Below are positions 1 to 8,561 of a stretch of DNA of 37,453 nt, one piece after another; position 1 is the first letter of the stretch; the number at the start of each line of letters is the position of its first letter. Below the pieces are notes generated by a model. It made no database searches. It saw nothing but the letters and a program-made list of their open reading frames with translations, and had not been told where the DNA came from. The DNA lies in assembly GCA_016744655.1 (NCBI GenBank), contig JADGDY010000028.1, forward strand, positions 1-37,453, given 5' to 3'. Made by a program: the position numbers and the translations under genes. Origin of the DNA: Bacteroidales bacterium. GTDB lineage: Bacteria; Bacteroidota; Bacteroidia; Bacteroidales; UBA12170.

Positions 1-1
1 T

Positions 2-469
2 TTCCACCGACAAATCAGAGTAAAAATACTTCAAACTATTAACGAGCTTATTGATACTAGTTTTCATCAGTTTAAAAAACACACTCAGTTCATTTTAAAT
101 ATCGAAGAAAACCTTTGTATTTTCAGTAACAAAACGGCGTTTGAGCAAATATTAATCAACCTCATCTCCAATGGTATAAAATATAACGACAAGGAGGAGG
201 CCATTATAGAAATTAATGCCAAAGAAGAAAATGGTTTTGTATTCTTTCATGTGATTGACAATGGAAAAGGTATACGAGAAGAGGAAGTCGAAAAAATATT
301 TGACATCTTCCAAACCACTTCAAACACCGACCAATCAGGCAGCTATGGAACTGGAATTGGTTTAGCCACAGTGAAGTCAATAGTAGAAGGATTAGGTGGT
401 AAAATATCGGTTAAATCGGAATTTGGCCAAGGCTCTAGTTTTGATTTCACCCTTAAAAAGCAAGCCTAA
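2..469 (+). CDS. Sensor histidine kinase, C-terminal part (5' end outside window)
   Basis: The frame is open from base 2 to the stop at 469, giving about 155 residues of a kinase whose N-terminus lies upstream of the window. It is the ATP-binding HATPase_c domain of a histidine kinase. An N-box (LINLISNGIKYND), a G1 box (VIDNGKGI), an F-box region (IFDIFQTT) and a G2 box (GTGIGLATVKSIV) appear in the correct order. The protein ends soon after the usual final motif (GQGSSFDFTL), so the C-terminus is complete and no receiver domain is fused behind it. The sensory part and the phospho-accepting His are not visible, so its signal cannot be inferred. The next gene has its own promoter candidate and is probably unrelated. 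Confidence 0.9.
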   Translation, partial: FHRQIRVKILQTINELIDTSFHQFKKHTQFILNIEENLCIFSNKTAFEQILINLISNGIKYNDKEEAIIEINAKEENGFVFFHVIDNGKGIREEEVEKIFDIFQTTSNTDQSGSYGTGIGLATVKSIVEGLGGKISVKSEFGQGSSFDFTLKKQA

Positions 470-511
470 TCTCTGGAATTTCACTGATGTAAGTGGTATC
501 AATTTTAAGCC

Positions 512-519
512 TATCTTTG
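512..519 (+). promoter_or_regulatory. Candidate -7 promoter element of the helicase gene
   Basis: TATCTTTG followed by CAGCA matches the Bacteroidota -7 consensus TAnnTTTG and lies 66 bases before the helicase start. An identical TATCTTTGCAGCA stands before the response regulator gene at 7788. No clear -33 TTTG was found. Confidence 0.5.
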
Positions 520-585
520 CAGCAGAATACAAACCCTCCCATAAATTTCTTACAACTTATTTTCTGGGATTAATAAAAGAATTAA

Positions 586-1875
586 ATGCAATTTAAAGAA
601 TTAGACCTCATTGAGCCTATTCTAAAGGCTCTTGATGAGGAAAAATATATAGAGCCTACACTTATACAAGAAAAAGCCATTCCGCTTATTTTAAAAAAGA
701 ATGATGTTTTAGGTAGTGCTCAAACCGGTACAGGAAAAACAGCAGCCTTTGCTATTCCTATTCTTCAACACTTATTTTTAGATAGAAGAGAAAACAATAA
801 ATCGAGAAAGATAAACGCTTTGGTGATTACCCCTACTCGTGAACTCGCCATACAAATTGGTGAAAGTTTTACTGCTTATGGTAAACATACCGGATTAAGA
901 AATACAGTGATTTTTGGTGGAGTTAATCAAAAACCACAAACCAATGCTTTAAGAAACGGACTTGATATATTAGTAGCTACTCCTGGTCGTTTACTTGATT
1001 TAATGGACCAAGGCTATATCAATCTAAAGGACATTAAATATTTCGTTTTGGATGAAGCGGATAGAATGTTAGACATGGGATTTATTCATGACATCAGAAA
1101 GATTATTGCTAAACTTCCAGCTAAAAGACAATCTCTATTTTTCTCGGCCACTATGCCTGATAATATTGTTGAATTATCGAGAAAAATACTTGACAATCCG
1201 AAGAAAGTAGAAGTGAATCCTACTTCTTCAACTGCAAAACTCATTAAACAATATATCTATTTCACCAATAAAGCTAGTAAGCCTAGTTTATTACTCCACG
1301 TACTGAAAGACAAAGACATTAAGCAAGTTCTTCTTTTTTCTAGAACCAAACATGGCTCTGATAGAATCGCAAGAAATCTGAAAAAGAAGAATGTAGATGC
1401 TGCTGCAATTCATGGTGACAAATCACAAAATCAAAGACAAAGAGCTTTAGCTGATTTTAAAAAAGGGAAACTTAGAGTTTTAGTGGCTACGGATATTGCA
1501 GCAAGAGGAATTGATATTGATAAGTTGCGTTATGTCATCAATTATGACATCCCCAATATTGCAGAAACCTATGTTCACAGAATTGGTCGTTCGGGAAGAG
1601 CAGGTGAGGATGGAATAGCTATTTCATTATGCGAACCAGAAGAAAATGTCTTTGTTAGAGACATTGAAAAACTCATCAACAAAAAACTCATCATTATGGA
1701 GGAGAATCCGTTTCCTCAAACTGATAAGGTGATGAATAATGCTGAGAAAAAAGAAGTTGAAAAAGAAAAGCAAAGAAAGAAAAGAGAATTTTTTGCTAAT
1801 AGAGATAAGAAAAAGTCGGGAAATTCTCGCTTTTCAAAGTCTGACAAAAAGAAAAGTGGTTTTAGAAACCGATAA
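586..1875 (+). CDS. rhlE: DEAD-box ATP-dependent RNA helicase, RhlE type
   Basis: A 429-residue cytoplasmic RNA helicase that uses ATP to unwind RNA duplexes, in this family typically during ribosome assembly or cold adaptation. All core motifs are present: Q motif with F3 and Q28, Walker A AQTGTGKT (45-52), PTRELA (83-88), GG (111-112), TPGR (132-135), DEAD (156-159), SAT near 188, and in domain 2 ATDIAARGID and HRIGRSGRAG. The tail after residue ~385 is Lys/Arg-rich and low-complexity, which fits non-specific RNA binding and the RhlE subgroup. The ATG at 586 puts the Q motif at the very N-terminus, as usual. A strong terminator follows, so the gene is monocistronic. Family assignment is certain; the symbol is by subgroup resemblance. 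Confidence 0.95.
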   Translation: MQFKELDLIEPILKALDEEKYIEPTLIQEKAIPLILKKNDVLGSAQTGTGKTAAFAIPILQHLFLDRRENNKSRKINALVITPTRELAIQIGESFTAYGKHTGLRNTVIFGGVNQKPQTNALRNGLDILVATPGRLLDLMDQGYINLKDIKYFVLDEADRMLDMGFIHDIRKIIAKLPAKRQSLFFSATMPDNIVELSRKILDNPKKVEVNPTSSTAKLIKQYIYFTNKASKPSLLLHVLKDKDIKQVLLFSRTKHGSDRIARNLKKKNVDAAAIHGDKSQNQRQRALADFKKGKLRVLVATDIAARGIDIDKLRYVINYDIPNIAETYVHRIGRSGRAGEDGIAISLCEPEENVFVRDIEKLINKKLIIMEENPFPQTDKVMNNAEKKEVEKEKQRKKREFFANRDKKKSGNSRFSKSDKKKSGFRNR

Positions 1876-1900
1876 ATTAAAACTTAGCCGAACAAAAAAA

Positions 1901-1937
1901 CGAGAAGATTATTCATTTAACCTTCTCGGTTTTTTTT
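1901..1937 (+). terminator. Rho-independent terminator after the helicase gene
   Basis: CGAGAAG (1901-1907) pairs perfectly with CTTCTCG (1922-1928), followed by G and a run of eight T. It begins 25 bases after the helicase stop. Confidence 0.85.
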
Positions 1938-2049
1938 GCTATAAGAAATAGGCAAAGCTAGCTTCTCCAAGACAAATAAAAGTAGAGTCCAGTAGGATTG
2001 TATTTTTCAAAGATTATCATTTTCACACGTATAACATTTGAAAAACTAC

Positions 2050-2057
2050 TATCTTCG
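2050..2057 (+). promoter_or_regulatory. Candidate -7 element before the first lipoprotein gene
   Basis: TATCTTCG followed by CAGCA is one base away from the TATCTTTGCAGCA seen at 512 and 7788, and lies 30 bases before the ATG at 2088. Confidence 0.4.
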
Positions 2058-2087
2058 CAGCATAACTAATTAAATCTCCATATTTGT

Positions 2088-2618
2088 ATGAAAACGAAAA
2101 TATATTATTTCATTCTAATTCTTCCTTTTTTTATTTTTAATTGCAGTGGCAAAGAAGACGATCAACCTCAAATCACACCAACCACTCCTGTAATTGCTGA
2201 ATTTGGATTTGATATTCCTGCGGAAGTATCTGCTTGGAACCTAGAAGAAGGAGACTCTACTGAAATTATTTTTGATGATAACATTAAATATAGTGGTGCA
2301 GGTTCCTTAAAAATACAAAAGGGCTGTGCTAGAATTGAATACTCAGAAGGCATTCCAATTGAAAAAGGGGCCAATTATAAAGCAACATTACAAGTTAAAA
2401 ACACAAAAACACAACTATGTGCTTATGCTTATAGTCTTGCTTTTATTATCATTCAGGAGAATGAAATGGAATTTTACTCCATCTATAATGAAACGGAAGA
2501 TTGGCATCAAGAAATTATATATTTTTCACTCCAAGAATCTAGTTCGCCTATTCAACTTAAGATTCTTTGTGGTCTAGAAAACGTATGGATTGACCAACTA
2601 GTGATAGAGGAAATATAA
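2088..2618 (+). CDS. Putative lipoprotein with CBM-like fold, copy 1
   Basis: A 176-residue protein with a lipoprotein signal: a hydrophobic stretch followed by FNCSGKEDD, the Cys-Ser-x-acidic context of exported Bacteroidota lipoproteins. The mature part is one domain. Features such as GAGSLKIQKG, then KGANYKATLQVKN, and a final WIDQLVIEE strand resemble jelly-roll carbohydrate-binding modules of the CBM4/9 type, in which the last strand carries a D-x-hydrophobic pattern. This resemblance is my inference; no binding residues can be named. It is clearly paralogous to the gene at 2824, with the same order of motifs throughout (IAEFGF, GDST, SLKIQ, QVKN, EWYSIY-like block, SSSPIQLK, WIDQLVIE). 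The two arose by local duplication, as shown by the isomerase remnant between them. Confidence 0.8.
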   Translation: MKTKIYYFILILPFFIFNCSGKEDDQPQITPTTPVIAEFGFDIPAEVSAWNLEEGDSTEIIFDDNIKYSGAGSLKIQKGCARIEYSEGIPIEKGANYKATLQVKNTKTQLCAYAYSLAFIIIQENEMEFYSIYNETEDWHQEIIYFSLQESSSPIQLKILCGLENVWIDQLVIEEI

Positions 2619-2658
2619 TTCCATATCTTTAATTTAGTTATTTGCGGAACTATATGAC

Positions 2659-2747
2659 TCACTTTATCATTAAAACCATCATCAAATATTGAATCATTGG
2701 GAAATGTTGAGTGAGGAAAATCAAATGATGATTCCCTAAGCTTTAAT
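2659..2747 (-). pseudogene. Remnant of the 3' end of a FucI-like isomerase gene
   Basis: Read on the minus strand from 2742, this encodes SLGNHHLIFLTQHFPMIQYL followed by MMVLMIK and a stop at 2659. It matches the C-terminus of the isomerase at 3404-4570, which reads SLGNHHLIFPAQHIPLVERL then MMVLGIEKVF. DNA similarity runs over 2674-2747 against 3428-3501. An in-frame TAA directly precedes the matching part and there is no start codon, so only the last ~27 codons remain. It sits just downstream of lipoprotein copy 1, exactly where the intact isomerase sits relative to copy 2. It marks the edge of a tandem segmental duplication. Confidence 0.8.
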
Positions 2748-2823
2748 CTATTAATTCTTAATATACATGTTTAAGGTAATACTACTATTTACGTCAACCA
2801 TAACACATAATCTATCAATCCAG

Positions 2824-3348
2824 ATGAAAACAAAACTTTTCTACCTTCTTATCATTCTCCCATTAATCATTTTTAGCTGTAGTGATAAAAATGAAGATAC
2901 TAACCCAAAAGAATCTCCTATTATTGCTGAATTTGGATTTAATAATCCTGAAGATATAAATCCATGGGAGCTTCAACGGGGCGATTCCACATTAATCTTA
3001 ATTGACAATGAAATAATGTTTGAAGGAAGTGGCTCATTAAAAATTCAGAATGGCCGTGCTACAATTATTCATAGAGAAGGTATACATATTGAAAAAAATG
3101 TCAGCTATAAAATTACTCTTCAGGTGAAAAACACTGAAATTGCAGAATCCGGAAACGCATTTCCTCTGGGATTAGTAATTGTTCAAGAAAACGAACAGGA
3201 ATATTATTCCATCTATAAAGATACCGAAAACTGGCATAAGGAAAGCATTTATTTCTCTATGAAAGAATCTAGTTCTCCTATTCAATTAAAAGTTATCTGC
3301 GGTACTCAAGATACCTGGATTGATCAATTGGTGATTGAGAAAGTATAA
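2824..3348 (+). CDS. Putative lipoprotein with CBM-like fold, copy 2
   Basis: A 174-residue paralogue of the protein at 2088. The ATG at 2824 is chosen over an earlier in-frame ATG at 2767 because it gives the same MKTK start as copy 1 and places the lipobox (IIFSCSDKNED) at the usual depth. The mature domain repeats the copy 1 pattern, including GSGSLKIQNG, NVSYKITLQVKN, NWHKESIYFS, SSSPIQLKV and TWIDQLVIEKV. It is predicted to be surface or periplasm-facing and possibly sugar-binding; that role is inferred from fold resemblance only. It converges on the isomerase gene at 3404, ending 55 bases from that gene's stop. No terminator hairpin was seen between them. Confidence 0.8.
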   Translation: MKTKLFYLLIILPLIIFSCSDKNEDTNPKESPIIAEFGFNNPEDINPWELQRGDSTLILIDNEIMFEGSGSLKIQNGRATIIHREGIHIEKNVSYKITLQVKNTEIAESGNAFPLGLVIVQENEQEYYSIYKDTENWHKESIYFSMKESSSPIQLKVICGTQDTWIDQLVIEKV

Positions 3349-3403
3349 CTATTAAATATTGATAATCTTAGCTTACATTAAATATTACCTTATTATCATT
3401 TCT

Positions 3404-4570
3404 TTAGAAAACCTTTTCAATACCCAAAACCATCATCAAACGTTCCACCAATGGAATGTGTTGAGCTGGAAAAATCAAATGGTGATTCCCTAAACTCTGA
3501 TTTTTGAGGAGGCTAGATTGTTCCATGCTGGTTTTAAATTCAATTTGAGTGCGACAAGCAAAATCATGATCTGGAGTATTTATAATATCACCCTGGAGAA
3601 GCATATACTTGTCCAACTGATTATTTACTCTAAAAACTCCTACTTCTTGTTTTTCAAATTTTCCTCTAACTGCTGTTCCTACTCCAGTTTCGAAATGGGT
3701 AGTAATATCAAAAGATTTGAGAAGATTAAGTGGGGCAGTACAATGAGCCAATAAAATTTGGTCTTCTTTTATTTCAGCTACATTAGCCTGCCAAGGAATT
3801 TCATTTGTAACAGATTTAATGAGCATTTTTCCGAGCATGCTACAAATATCACCTTCACAAGCTGCAACAATATCTTTATTATTCAAAACTGCAAGTGGCA
3901 AACAAGAGGTTACTTTATCGCGCATCACCATTGAAAAACATTCTACGCTAATAGCTGAGATTTTTCTTTCAGCAACCATCTCTTCTAGTAAAGTATATAC
4001 TTTAGCTGTTTCTTCTAGCTTTTCAGGATTAAAATCAGGAAAGAATTTTAAAAATTCTTTGGAGGATTCTTTTTGCTTATAATCACCTATTTCTTCCCAA
4101 GGCAATCTAAGTAATTCAACTCCCAATTTCTCTTTTACTAATTCTGTCTCCACATCAGAAATAATGAGCCAATCTGATACTTCACCAATCAATGCTGCTT
4201 TCTGCTTTGCCAATGTATCTAAAGCATGATTTACCTTTTGAACCTCCTCAAATTCTTGAAATGCATTTGGAGCAAATACATCAATAATACTAGCTCTTTT
4301 ACCTTTGCTTCTTAAATAAGCAGCAATTTCTATAGTGGCGGCATAAGAATTACTTTCTCTGTGACAGAGTAAAGTGATATTCTGAAATTCTTTGGTTAAA
4401 CGTACCGCATTTTGCTCAGAACCTCCACTGGCTATAAATAATAATTGACCTTCAGATTCATTAAAAGAGTGTTTGTTTTTTTTGAAGAAATCATTGAGGA
4501 TAACAATCGAACGATTCTTTAGTTCTTGGTTATTATCATCACTTGATAAATAGGCTATATTATAATTCAT
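3404..4570 (-). CDS. L-fucose/L-arabinose isomerase-like protein
   Basis: A 388-residue cytoplasmic protein without signal peptide or membrane segment. I assign it to the FucI/AraA-related isomerase-like family (COG2407 type), which is shorter than classical FucI (about 590 residues). The supporting block is the C-terminal half: VAACEGDICSMLGKMLIKSV, then PWQANVAEIKEDQILLAHCTAP and later FETGVGTAVRGKF, a pattern of acidic and His residues typical of the family's active-site region. The N-terminal half looks like the Rossmann-like substrate domain. The substrate is unknown. Given two fucosidases elsewhere in the window, ketose-aldose isomerisation of fucose or a related sugar is plausible but not shown. 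The last ~27 codons have a degenerate duplicate at 2659-2747. Confidence 0.75.
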   Translation of the reverse strand: MNYNIAYLSSDDNNQELKNRSIVILNDFFKKNKHSFNESEGQLLFIASGGSEQNAVRLTKEFQNITLLCHRESNSYAATIEIAAYLRSKGKRASIIDVFAPNAFQEFEEVQKVNHALDTLAKQKAALIGEVSDWLIISDVETELVKEKLGVELLRLPWEEIGDYKQKESSKEFLKFFPDFNPEKLEETAKVYTLLEEMVAERKISAISVECFSMVMRDKVTSCLPLAVLNNKDIVAACEGDICSMLGKMLIKSVTNEIPWQANVAEIKEDQILLAHCTAPLNLLKSFDITTHFETGVGTAVRGKFEKQEVGVFRVNNQLDKYMLLQGDIINTPDHDFACRTQIEFKTSMEQSSLLKNQSLGNHHLIFPAQHIPLVERLMMVLGIEKVF

Positions 4571-4595
4571 GAATATCTTTTTAAATAATAATTGA

Positions 4596-4603
4596 CAAAA
4601 TTA
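4596..4603 (-). promoter_or_regulatory. Candidate -7 element of the isomerase-like gene
   Basis: On the minus strand this reads TAATTTTG, a full TAnnTTTG match 25 bases before the ATG at 4570. Confidence 0.4.
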
Positions 4604-4674
4604 ATTGATATTTCTTGTACCGCTTCACAAAATCAAATTCATTAGTTCAATTTTTATCCTAGATAAATTAGAAC

Positions 4675-4713
4675 AAAAAAATCGGTCCTTTTCAAAAAGA
4701 AAAGTGACCGATT
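4675..4713 (-). terminator. Rho-independent terminator after the beta-barrel gene
   Basis: AATCGGTC (4680-4687) pairs with GACCGATT (4706-4713), extended inward by CTTTT/AAAAG with one bulged base. On the minus strand the hairpin is followed by seven T (4675-4681). It lies about 130 bases downstream of the beta-barrel gene that ends at 4844. Confidence 0.8.
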
Positions 4714-4843
4714 AATAAATATCTCTCCAAAATAGTTGATGGAAAATATAATAAGCGAGATATGATATTTCCTAGCTGCAAGAAAACTCCCACAACTTCT
4801 TTATCAGCTTTTTTAAAACATAATGGTTTTTTAGCTGACTCAT

Positions 4844-5440
4844 TTAAAACTCATAGCCTAAAGTGAGGCCGATGTATTTATTATTTGGTGTTGAATTTAC
4901 TTTATCAAATTGAGTAAAACCTAAGCCCATTCTTAAATCAAGAACTATATTCTGCTTTCCTACAGGATATTTCATTCCAAAACCTAAAATACCACCTAAT
5001 TCAAAATTCTCTGTTTGATCTTTCATATCAATGGTTTGATCACCTATTTCAACTTCTGACTGTAATAAAAAAGCCGCATAAGGACCTAAATTCACATTAA
5101 ATTTCAATGCTGTTTTATCACTTTTACCCAAAGAATACTTGAATAATACTGGAACAGACAGGTAATCATACTTTGCGGTTGCCTCATCAGATTTTCCACC
5201 TTTTTGATCATAATTCAATTCGGCTTGTAATGCCATCTTCTCATTTAAACTGTAATTTCCAAATGCTCCAACACTTAAGCCTGTTCTAATATTGCTATTG
5301 CTTGCATAATCAGCAATTTCTGACTGAACTGCAAAATTCGCCCCAGCTTTTACTCCATAATGCACCTTTTGTGCAAATGCTCCCATCGATACAATTAATG
5401 ATAATGTAATCACTAATATCTGTTTTCTTAAACTATTCAT
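4844..5440 (-). CDS. Outer-membrane beta-barrel protein (OmpW/porin-like, OMP_b-brl_2 type)
   Basis: A 198-residue protein with a cleavable signal peptide (hydrophobic segment ending MGAFAQ, cleavage after ~residue 23). The rest alternates in the manner of an eight-stranded barrel: VHYGVKAGANFA, GLSVGAFGNYSL, MALQAELNYDQKG, YLSVPVLFKYSLG, LKFNVNLGPYAAFLL, LGGILGFGMKYPVG, IVLDLRMGLGF, and a terminal strand YIGLTLGYEF ending in Phe, as required for BAM insertion. Starting with GVKAGANF and continuing GPYAAFLL is typical of the PF13568-type barrel family of Bacteroidota. Specific function is unknown. The gene is monocistronic, with a promoter candidate at 5566-5573 and a terminator at 4675-4713, and is divergent from the sensor kinase at 5732. 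Confidence 0.85.
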   Translation of the reverse strand: MNSLRKQILVITLSLIVSMGAFAQKVHYGVKAGANFAVQSEIADYASNSNIRTGLSVGAFGNYSLNEKMALQAELNYDQKGGKSDEATAKYDYLSVPVLFKYSLGKSDKTALKFNVNLGPYAAFLLQSEVEIGDQTIDMKDQTENFELGGILGFGMKYPVGKQNIVLDLRMGLGFTQFDKVNSTPNNKYIGLTLGYEF

Positions 5441-5565
5441 CTCTTTTAATTTTTATACTATAATTGTTTTTGTTATAATCTTTCTGACCTTTTATGTTTT
5501 TTAGTCATGTTGTGATTCAAAAAAAAAAACCAAATGAACTATTTGACTATTTTTGTGTTTCGGTG

Positions 5566-5573
5566 CAAATTTA
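5566..5573 (-). promoter_or_regulatory. Candidate -7 element of the beta-barrel gene
   Basis: TAAATTTG on the minus strand, 126 bases before the ATG at 5440. It would give a long AT-rich leader that includes a run of ten A (plus strand 5520-5529). Confidence 0.4.
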
Positions 5574-5654
5574 TAACAAATATTTGAATTAGAGTTCATT
5601 TTCAGAAAATATTTTACAATCTACCATATATTGAAGCCAAATTCAATAATCTTC

Positions 5655-5662
5655 TATATTTG
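5655..5662 (+). promoter_or_regulatory. Candidate -7 element of the TPR kinase gene
   Basis: TATATTTG, a full match to TAnnTTTG, 70 bases before the ATG at 5732. With the element at 5566 it makes the 291-base region a divergent promoter region; nothing else was seen there. Confidence 0.45.
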
Positions 5663-5731
5663 TAAGCCCAGTTAAATTAATATCATTGACAAATAAGAAT
5701 CAATAACATTCATAAACTCAAATAGTAAACC

Positions 5732-7762
5732 ATGATAAAGCAAAAAATAATCACTCAGGCAATTACTACAGTGATATTACTCATGGGAGTTTTTTCAGGA
5801 TATTCACAAATTGATATCAAGAAATTAAAAACAGAAACCGACACTTGCTCAGACCTTAGAGAAAAAACAAATAAACAGATTCAGATTACAAACTATTTTA
5901 TCAAAAACTCACCTCAGGAGGCAACAGAATATGCTGAACATGCTTTAGATAATTCCTTAGTTTTAAAAGACAGCACCATTATTTTAATAGCCTATAAATC
6001 TTTAATTATATCTTTTTCAGGAGCCAATGGCTGTAAGAAAGTTGAAGAATACTATCCATTTGGATTTACATATGCTCGAAGCAAAACTGATAGCGCAAAA
6101 TATTATACTGATATGGGAATTGTTTTTACTAAATGTGGAAACTTAAGAGAAGCCGAAAGAAATTTCAATTATGGAAAGCTATTGTATTCCCAATTAAATG
6201 ATAAAACAAGTCTATCTATCTTGCATACAAATATGGGGCTTATGTTTTCAAAAAACGGGAAATATTATCAAGCCTCTTCTAATTACCTAAATGCACTTCA
6301 GATTAGTGAAGAATTAAACGACAAAGAAAGCATTGCCTCTACCTACCAAAACATGGGTGAAGTAATGGCTTTACAGAAACAATACGACAAAGCTGTTGGC
6401 TATTACAATTCTGCATTAAATATTTATCAAGAGATAGATTCAGAACCAGACCTTGCTGCAGTATACCTCAACCTTGGACAAATCTATATTGAACAAAAAC
6501 AATTTGATGTTGCAAAACACTATTTAAATAAATCGTATGTAATAGATACCACCTACAATTTATTTCATTTAGAATCTTTAGCTTTAAAACAACTGGGGCT
6601 CACCTACCTCAGGAACAATCAATATGAAAGTGCACGTCAACTTGTTACCGCAGCTTTATATCTCCAAAACAGAAATAATTACACCAACCTCGTTCCGGAA
6701 ACATCAACTTTATTAGCAGAAATATATTTAAGTCAAAAAAAATACGATAAAGCTTTAGTCATATTAAATCAAACTGAAAAAATTGCCAAAGAGAGTGGAA
6801 ATACGAATCTACTCGGGAAGATATTTCTTATAAAATCCTCATTACTTTCTCTAACAAATAAACACAGACAGGCTTACCAATATTTGAAAAGTTCTAATAA
6901 GATTACTGATAGTATTTTTAATATAGAACAATCAAAAAGTATTATGAATTTGGAATTGGCCTACCAAACAGAAAAAAAAGAAAAACAAATAGACGAGTTA
7001 AAATTCAACGACATCCTTCGTCAAGAACAATTAAAAAATAAAACGGTCCAAATATATCTACTTATTGTTAGTACAATACTCATTGTAATAATTTTAATTT
7101 CTATCCTTATTATGTGGCGGAGGAGACATATAAGAGACAGTGAACAAAGAGAAAAACAATTTTTACAAGATAGTTTTGCTGCAGAAGAACGAGCTAAAGA
7201 TGAAATTGCTCATGAATTACATGACGACATTGGAGGCCAAATGATTGGTATGATCTTACAAATGCAATCCTACAATACTATTCCTGAAGAAGAAATAGGT
7301 AGATTTCAAAAAATATATCAAGATTTAAGAAGGCTATCACATAGTCTAAATGAACCAATTTTTGATCAAATATCACTTCAAGAAAAAATAAAAAATTACT
7401 TATCCGAGCTTAAAGAACACGCCCCATTTAGCTGTAATTTTATAGATGATTTTGAATACGATTGGGTTAAAATAGTAGGGGCTCAAAGTTTACAAAGGAA
7501 TCTATATCGCATGATTCAAGAATTAATCACCAATACGATTAAGCATGCAAAAGCAACAGAAGTAGATATTCAGCTCATGAATGAAGAAAGCAATCTTATC
7601 CTCATATTTGAGGACAATGGAATAGGTTTTAACGACACAAATAAACAAAACTTAGCAACCATAAGAAAAAGAGTAAAGCTTTTTGAAGGACAACTAGAAA
7701 TCAACAACCAAGATACTAATGGTACTTTTATTCTAATTAAAATACCTCTTAGAGTAAGATAA
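5732..7762 (+). CDS. TPR-repeat sensor histidine kinase (HisKA_3/NarX-DesK type)
   Basis: A 676-residue membrane sensor. A signal peptide (residues 1-25, ending GYSQ) is followed by a periplasmic region of tetratricopeptide repeats (about 120-400) with units such as SILHTNMGLMFSKNGKYYQA, STYQNMGEVMALQKQYDKA and AVYLNLGQIYIEQKQFDVA. A single membrane helix (YLLIVSTILIVIILISILIM, about 440-460) leads to a cytoplasmic kinase. The H-box DEIAHELHDDIGGQM marks the HisKA_3 dimerisation domain, the N-box is QELITNTIKHAKA, and the G1 box is FEDNGIGF. The C-terminus is compact with no clear G2 box, normal for this kinase class. The LuxR-type regulator starts 62 bases downstream and is the expected partner. 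The TPR domain suggests sensing through protein or peptide binding, but the ligand is unknown. Confidence 0.92.
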   Translation: MIKQKIITQAITTVILLMGVFSGYSQIDIKKLKTETDTCSDLREKTNKQIQITNYFIKNSPQEATEYAEHALDNSLVLKDSTIILIAYKSLIISFSGANGCKKVEEYYPFGFTYARSKTDSAKYYTDMGIVFTKCGNLREAERNFNYGKLLYSQLNDKTSLSILHTNMGLMFSKNGKYYQASSNYLNALQISEELNDKESIASTYQNMGEVMALQKQYDKAVGYYNSALNIYQEIDSEPDLAAVYLNLGQIYIEQKQFDVAKHYLNKSYVIDTTYNLFHLESLALKQLGLTYLRNNQYESARQLVTAALYLQNRNNYTNLVPETSTLLAEIYLSQKKYDKALVILNQTEKIAKESGNTNLLGKIFLIKSSLLSLTNKHRQAYQYLKSSNKITDSIFNIEQSKSIMNLELAYQTEKKEKQIDELKFNDILRQEQLKNKTVQIYLLIVSTILIVIILISILIMWRRRHIRDSEQREKQFLQDSFAAEERAKDEIAHELHDDIGGQMIGMILQMQSYNTIPEEEIGRFQKIYQDLRRLSHSLNEPIFDQISLQEKIKNYLSELKEHAPFSCNFIDDFEYDWVKIVGAQSLQRNLYRMIQELITNTIKHAKATEVDIQLMNEESNLILIFEDNGIGFNDTNKQNLATIRKRVKLFEGQLEINNQDTNGTFILIKIPLRVR

Positions 7763-7787
7763 TAAAAACCACAAAACATAAAACATC

Positions 7788-7795
7788 TATCTTTG
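7788..7795 (+). promoter_or_regulatory. Candidate -7 element of the response regulator gene
   Basis: TATCTTTG followed by CAGCA, identical to the element at 512, 30 bases before the ATG at 7825. It suggests that the regulator can be transcribed independently of the kinase. Confidence 0.45.
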
Positions 7796-7824
7796 CAGCA
7801 GGGAAACATTAAGCTATCTTTAAG

Positions 7825-8469
7825 ATGAGAAAATCAATAAAAGTATTAATCTGCGACGATCATGAGTTAATCCTTACCGGAATTAAACAAGTATTAAATG
7901 GCTATCCTTTTATTGATTCAATTATTTCTGTAAGCAATGGATTAGAAGCCGTAGAGGAGCTTAAAAAGAATGTTATTCATGTAGTAATATCAGATGTTTC
8001 TATGCCAGAAATGGATGGTATAAACCTAAGTGAATATATTAAGAAAGAATACCCTAAAATCAAGCTCATCATGCTGACGCAGTTCACTGACATGCAAATC
8101 CTAAAACAGCTTCTCAAAAATAATGTGGATGGTATTTTATTAAAAGGAGGAAGTAGTAATGAGATAGTAGATGCTGTAGAAAAAGTTTGTAAAGGTAAAA
8201 AGTGCTACAGCAACACTATTATGCATGTGATTGCAGAGTGCTATGCTGGTGATAATCAGAATAATGAAATTGTTGTTAAACTTTCGAAACGCGAAAACCA
8301 AGTTTTAGAACTTATTGCAGAAGAACAAACCAATAAACAAATTTCTGAAAGTCTTTTTATTAGCGTTCCTACTGTTGAAACTTATCGCCGAAATCTATTT
8401 AGAAAATTTGATGTCAAGAATTCCGTTGGACTTATTAGAATGGCAATGCGTTTAGGATTCGTATCTTAA
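7825..8469 (+). CDS. Response regulator, NarL/FixJ type (REC-LuxR HTH)
   Basis: A 214-residue cytoplasmic transcription factor. The N-terminal receiver domain has the acidic pair D11-D12, phospho-acceptor D57 (VISDVSMPEMDG), conserved T85 (MLTQF) and K107 (LLKGG). The C-terminal domain is a LuxR-type helix-turn-helix: LSKRENQVLELIAEEQTNKQ then ISESLFISVPTVETYRRNLF and RKFDVKNSVGLIRMAM. It pairs with HisKA_3 kinases, and the preceding gene is exactly that, so the two form a complete two-component system. The T9SS surface protein 137 bases downstream is an obvious candidate target, but no operator could be identified. Confidence 0.95.
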   Translation: MRKSIKVLICDDHELILTGIKQVLNGYPFIDSIISVSNGLEAVEELKKNVIHVVISDVSMPEMDGINLSEYIKKEYPKIKLIMLTQFTDMQILKQLLKNNVDGILLKGGSSNEIVDAVEKVCKGKKCYSNTIMHVIAECYAGDNQNNEIVVKLSKRENQVLELIAEEQTNKQISESLFISVPTVETYRRNLFRKFDVKNSVGLIRMAMRLGFVS

Positions 8470-8561
8470 CAACCACAGACATAAACACCAATCAACCTCA
8501 TGGTATACCATGAATATTTCTTTTCATTGTAAACACTATTTCCTGACACTTCAGTAGCATC

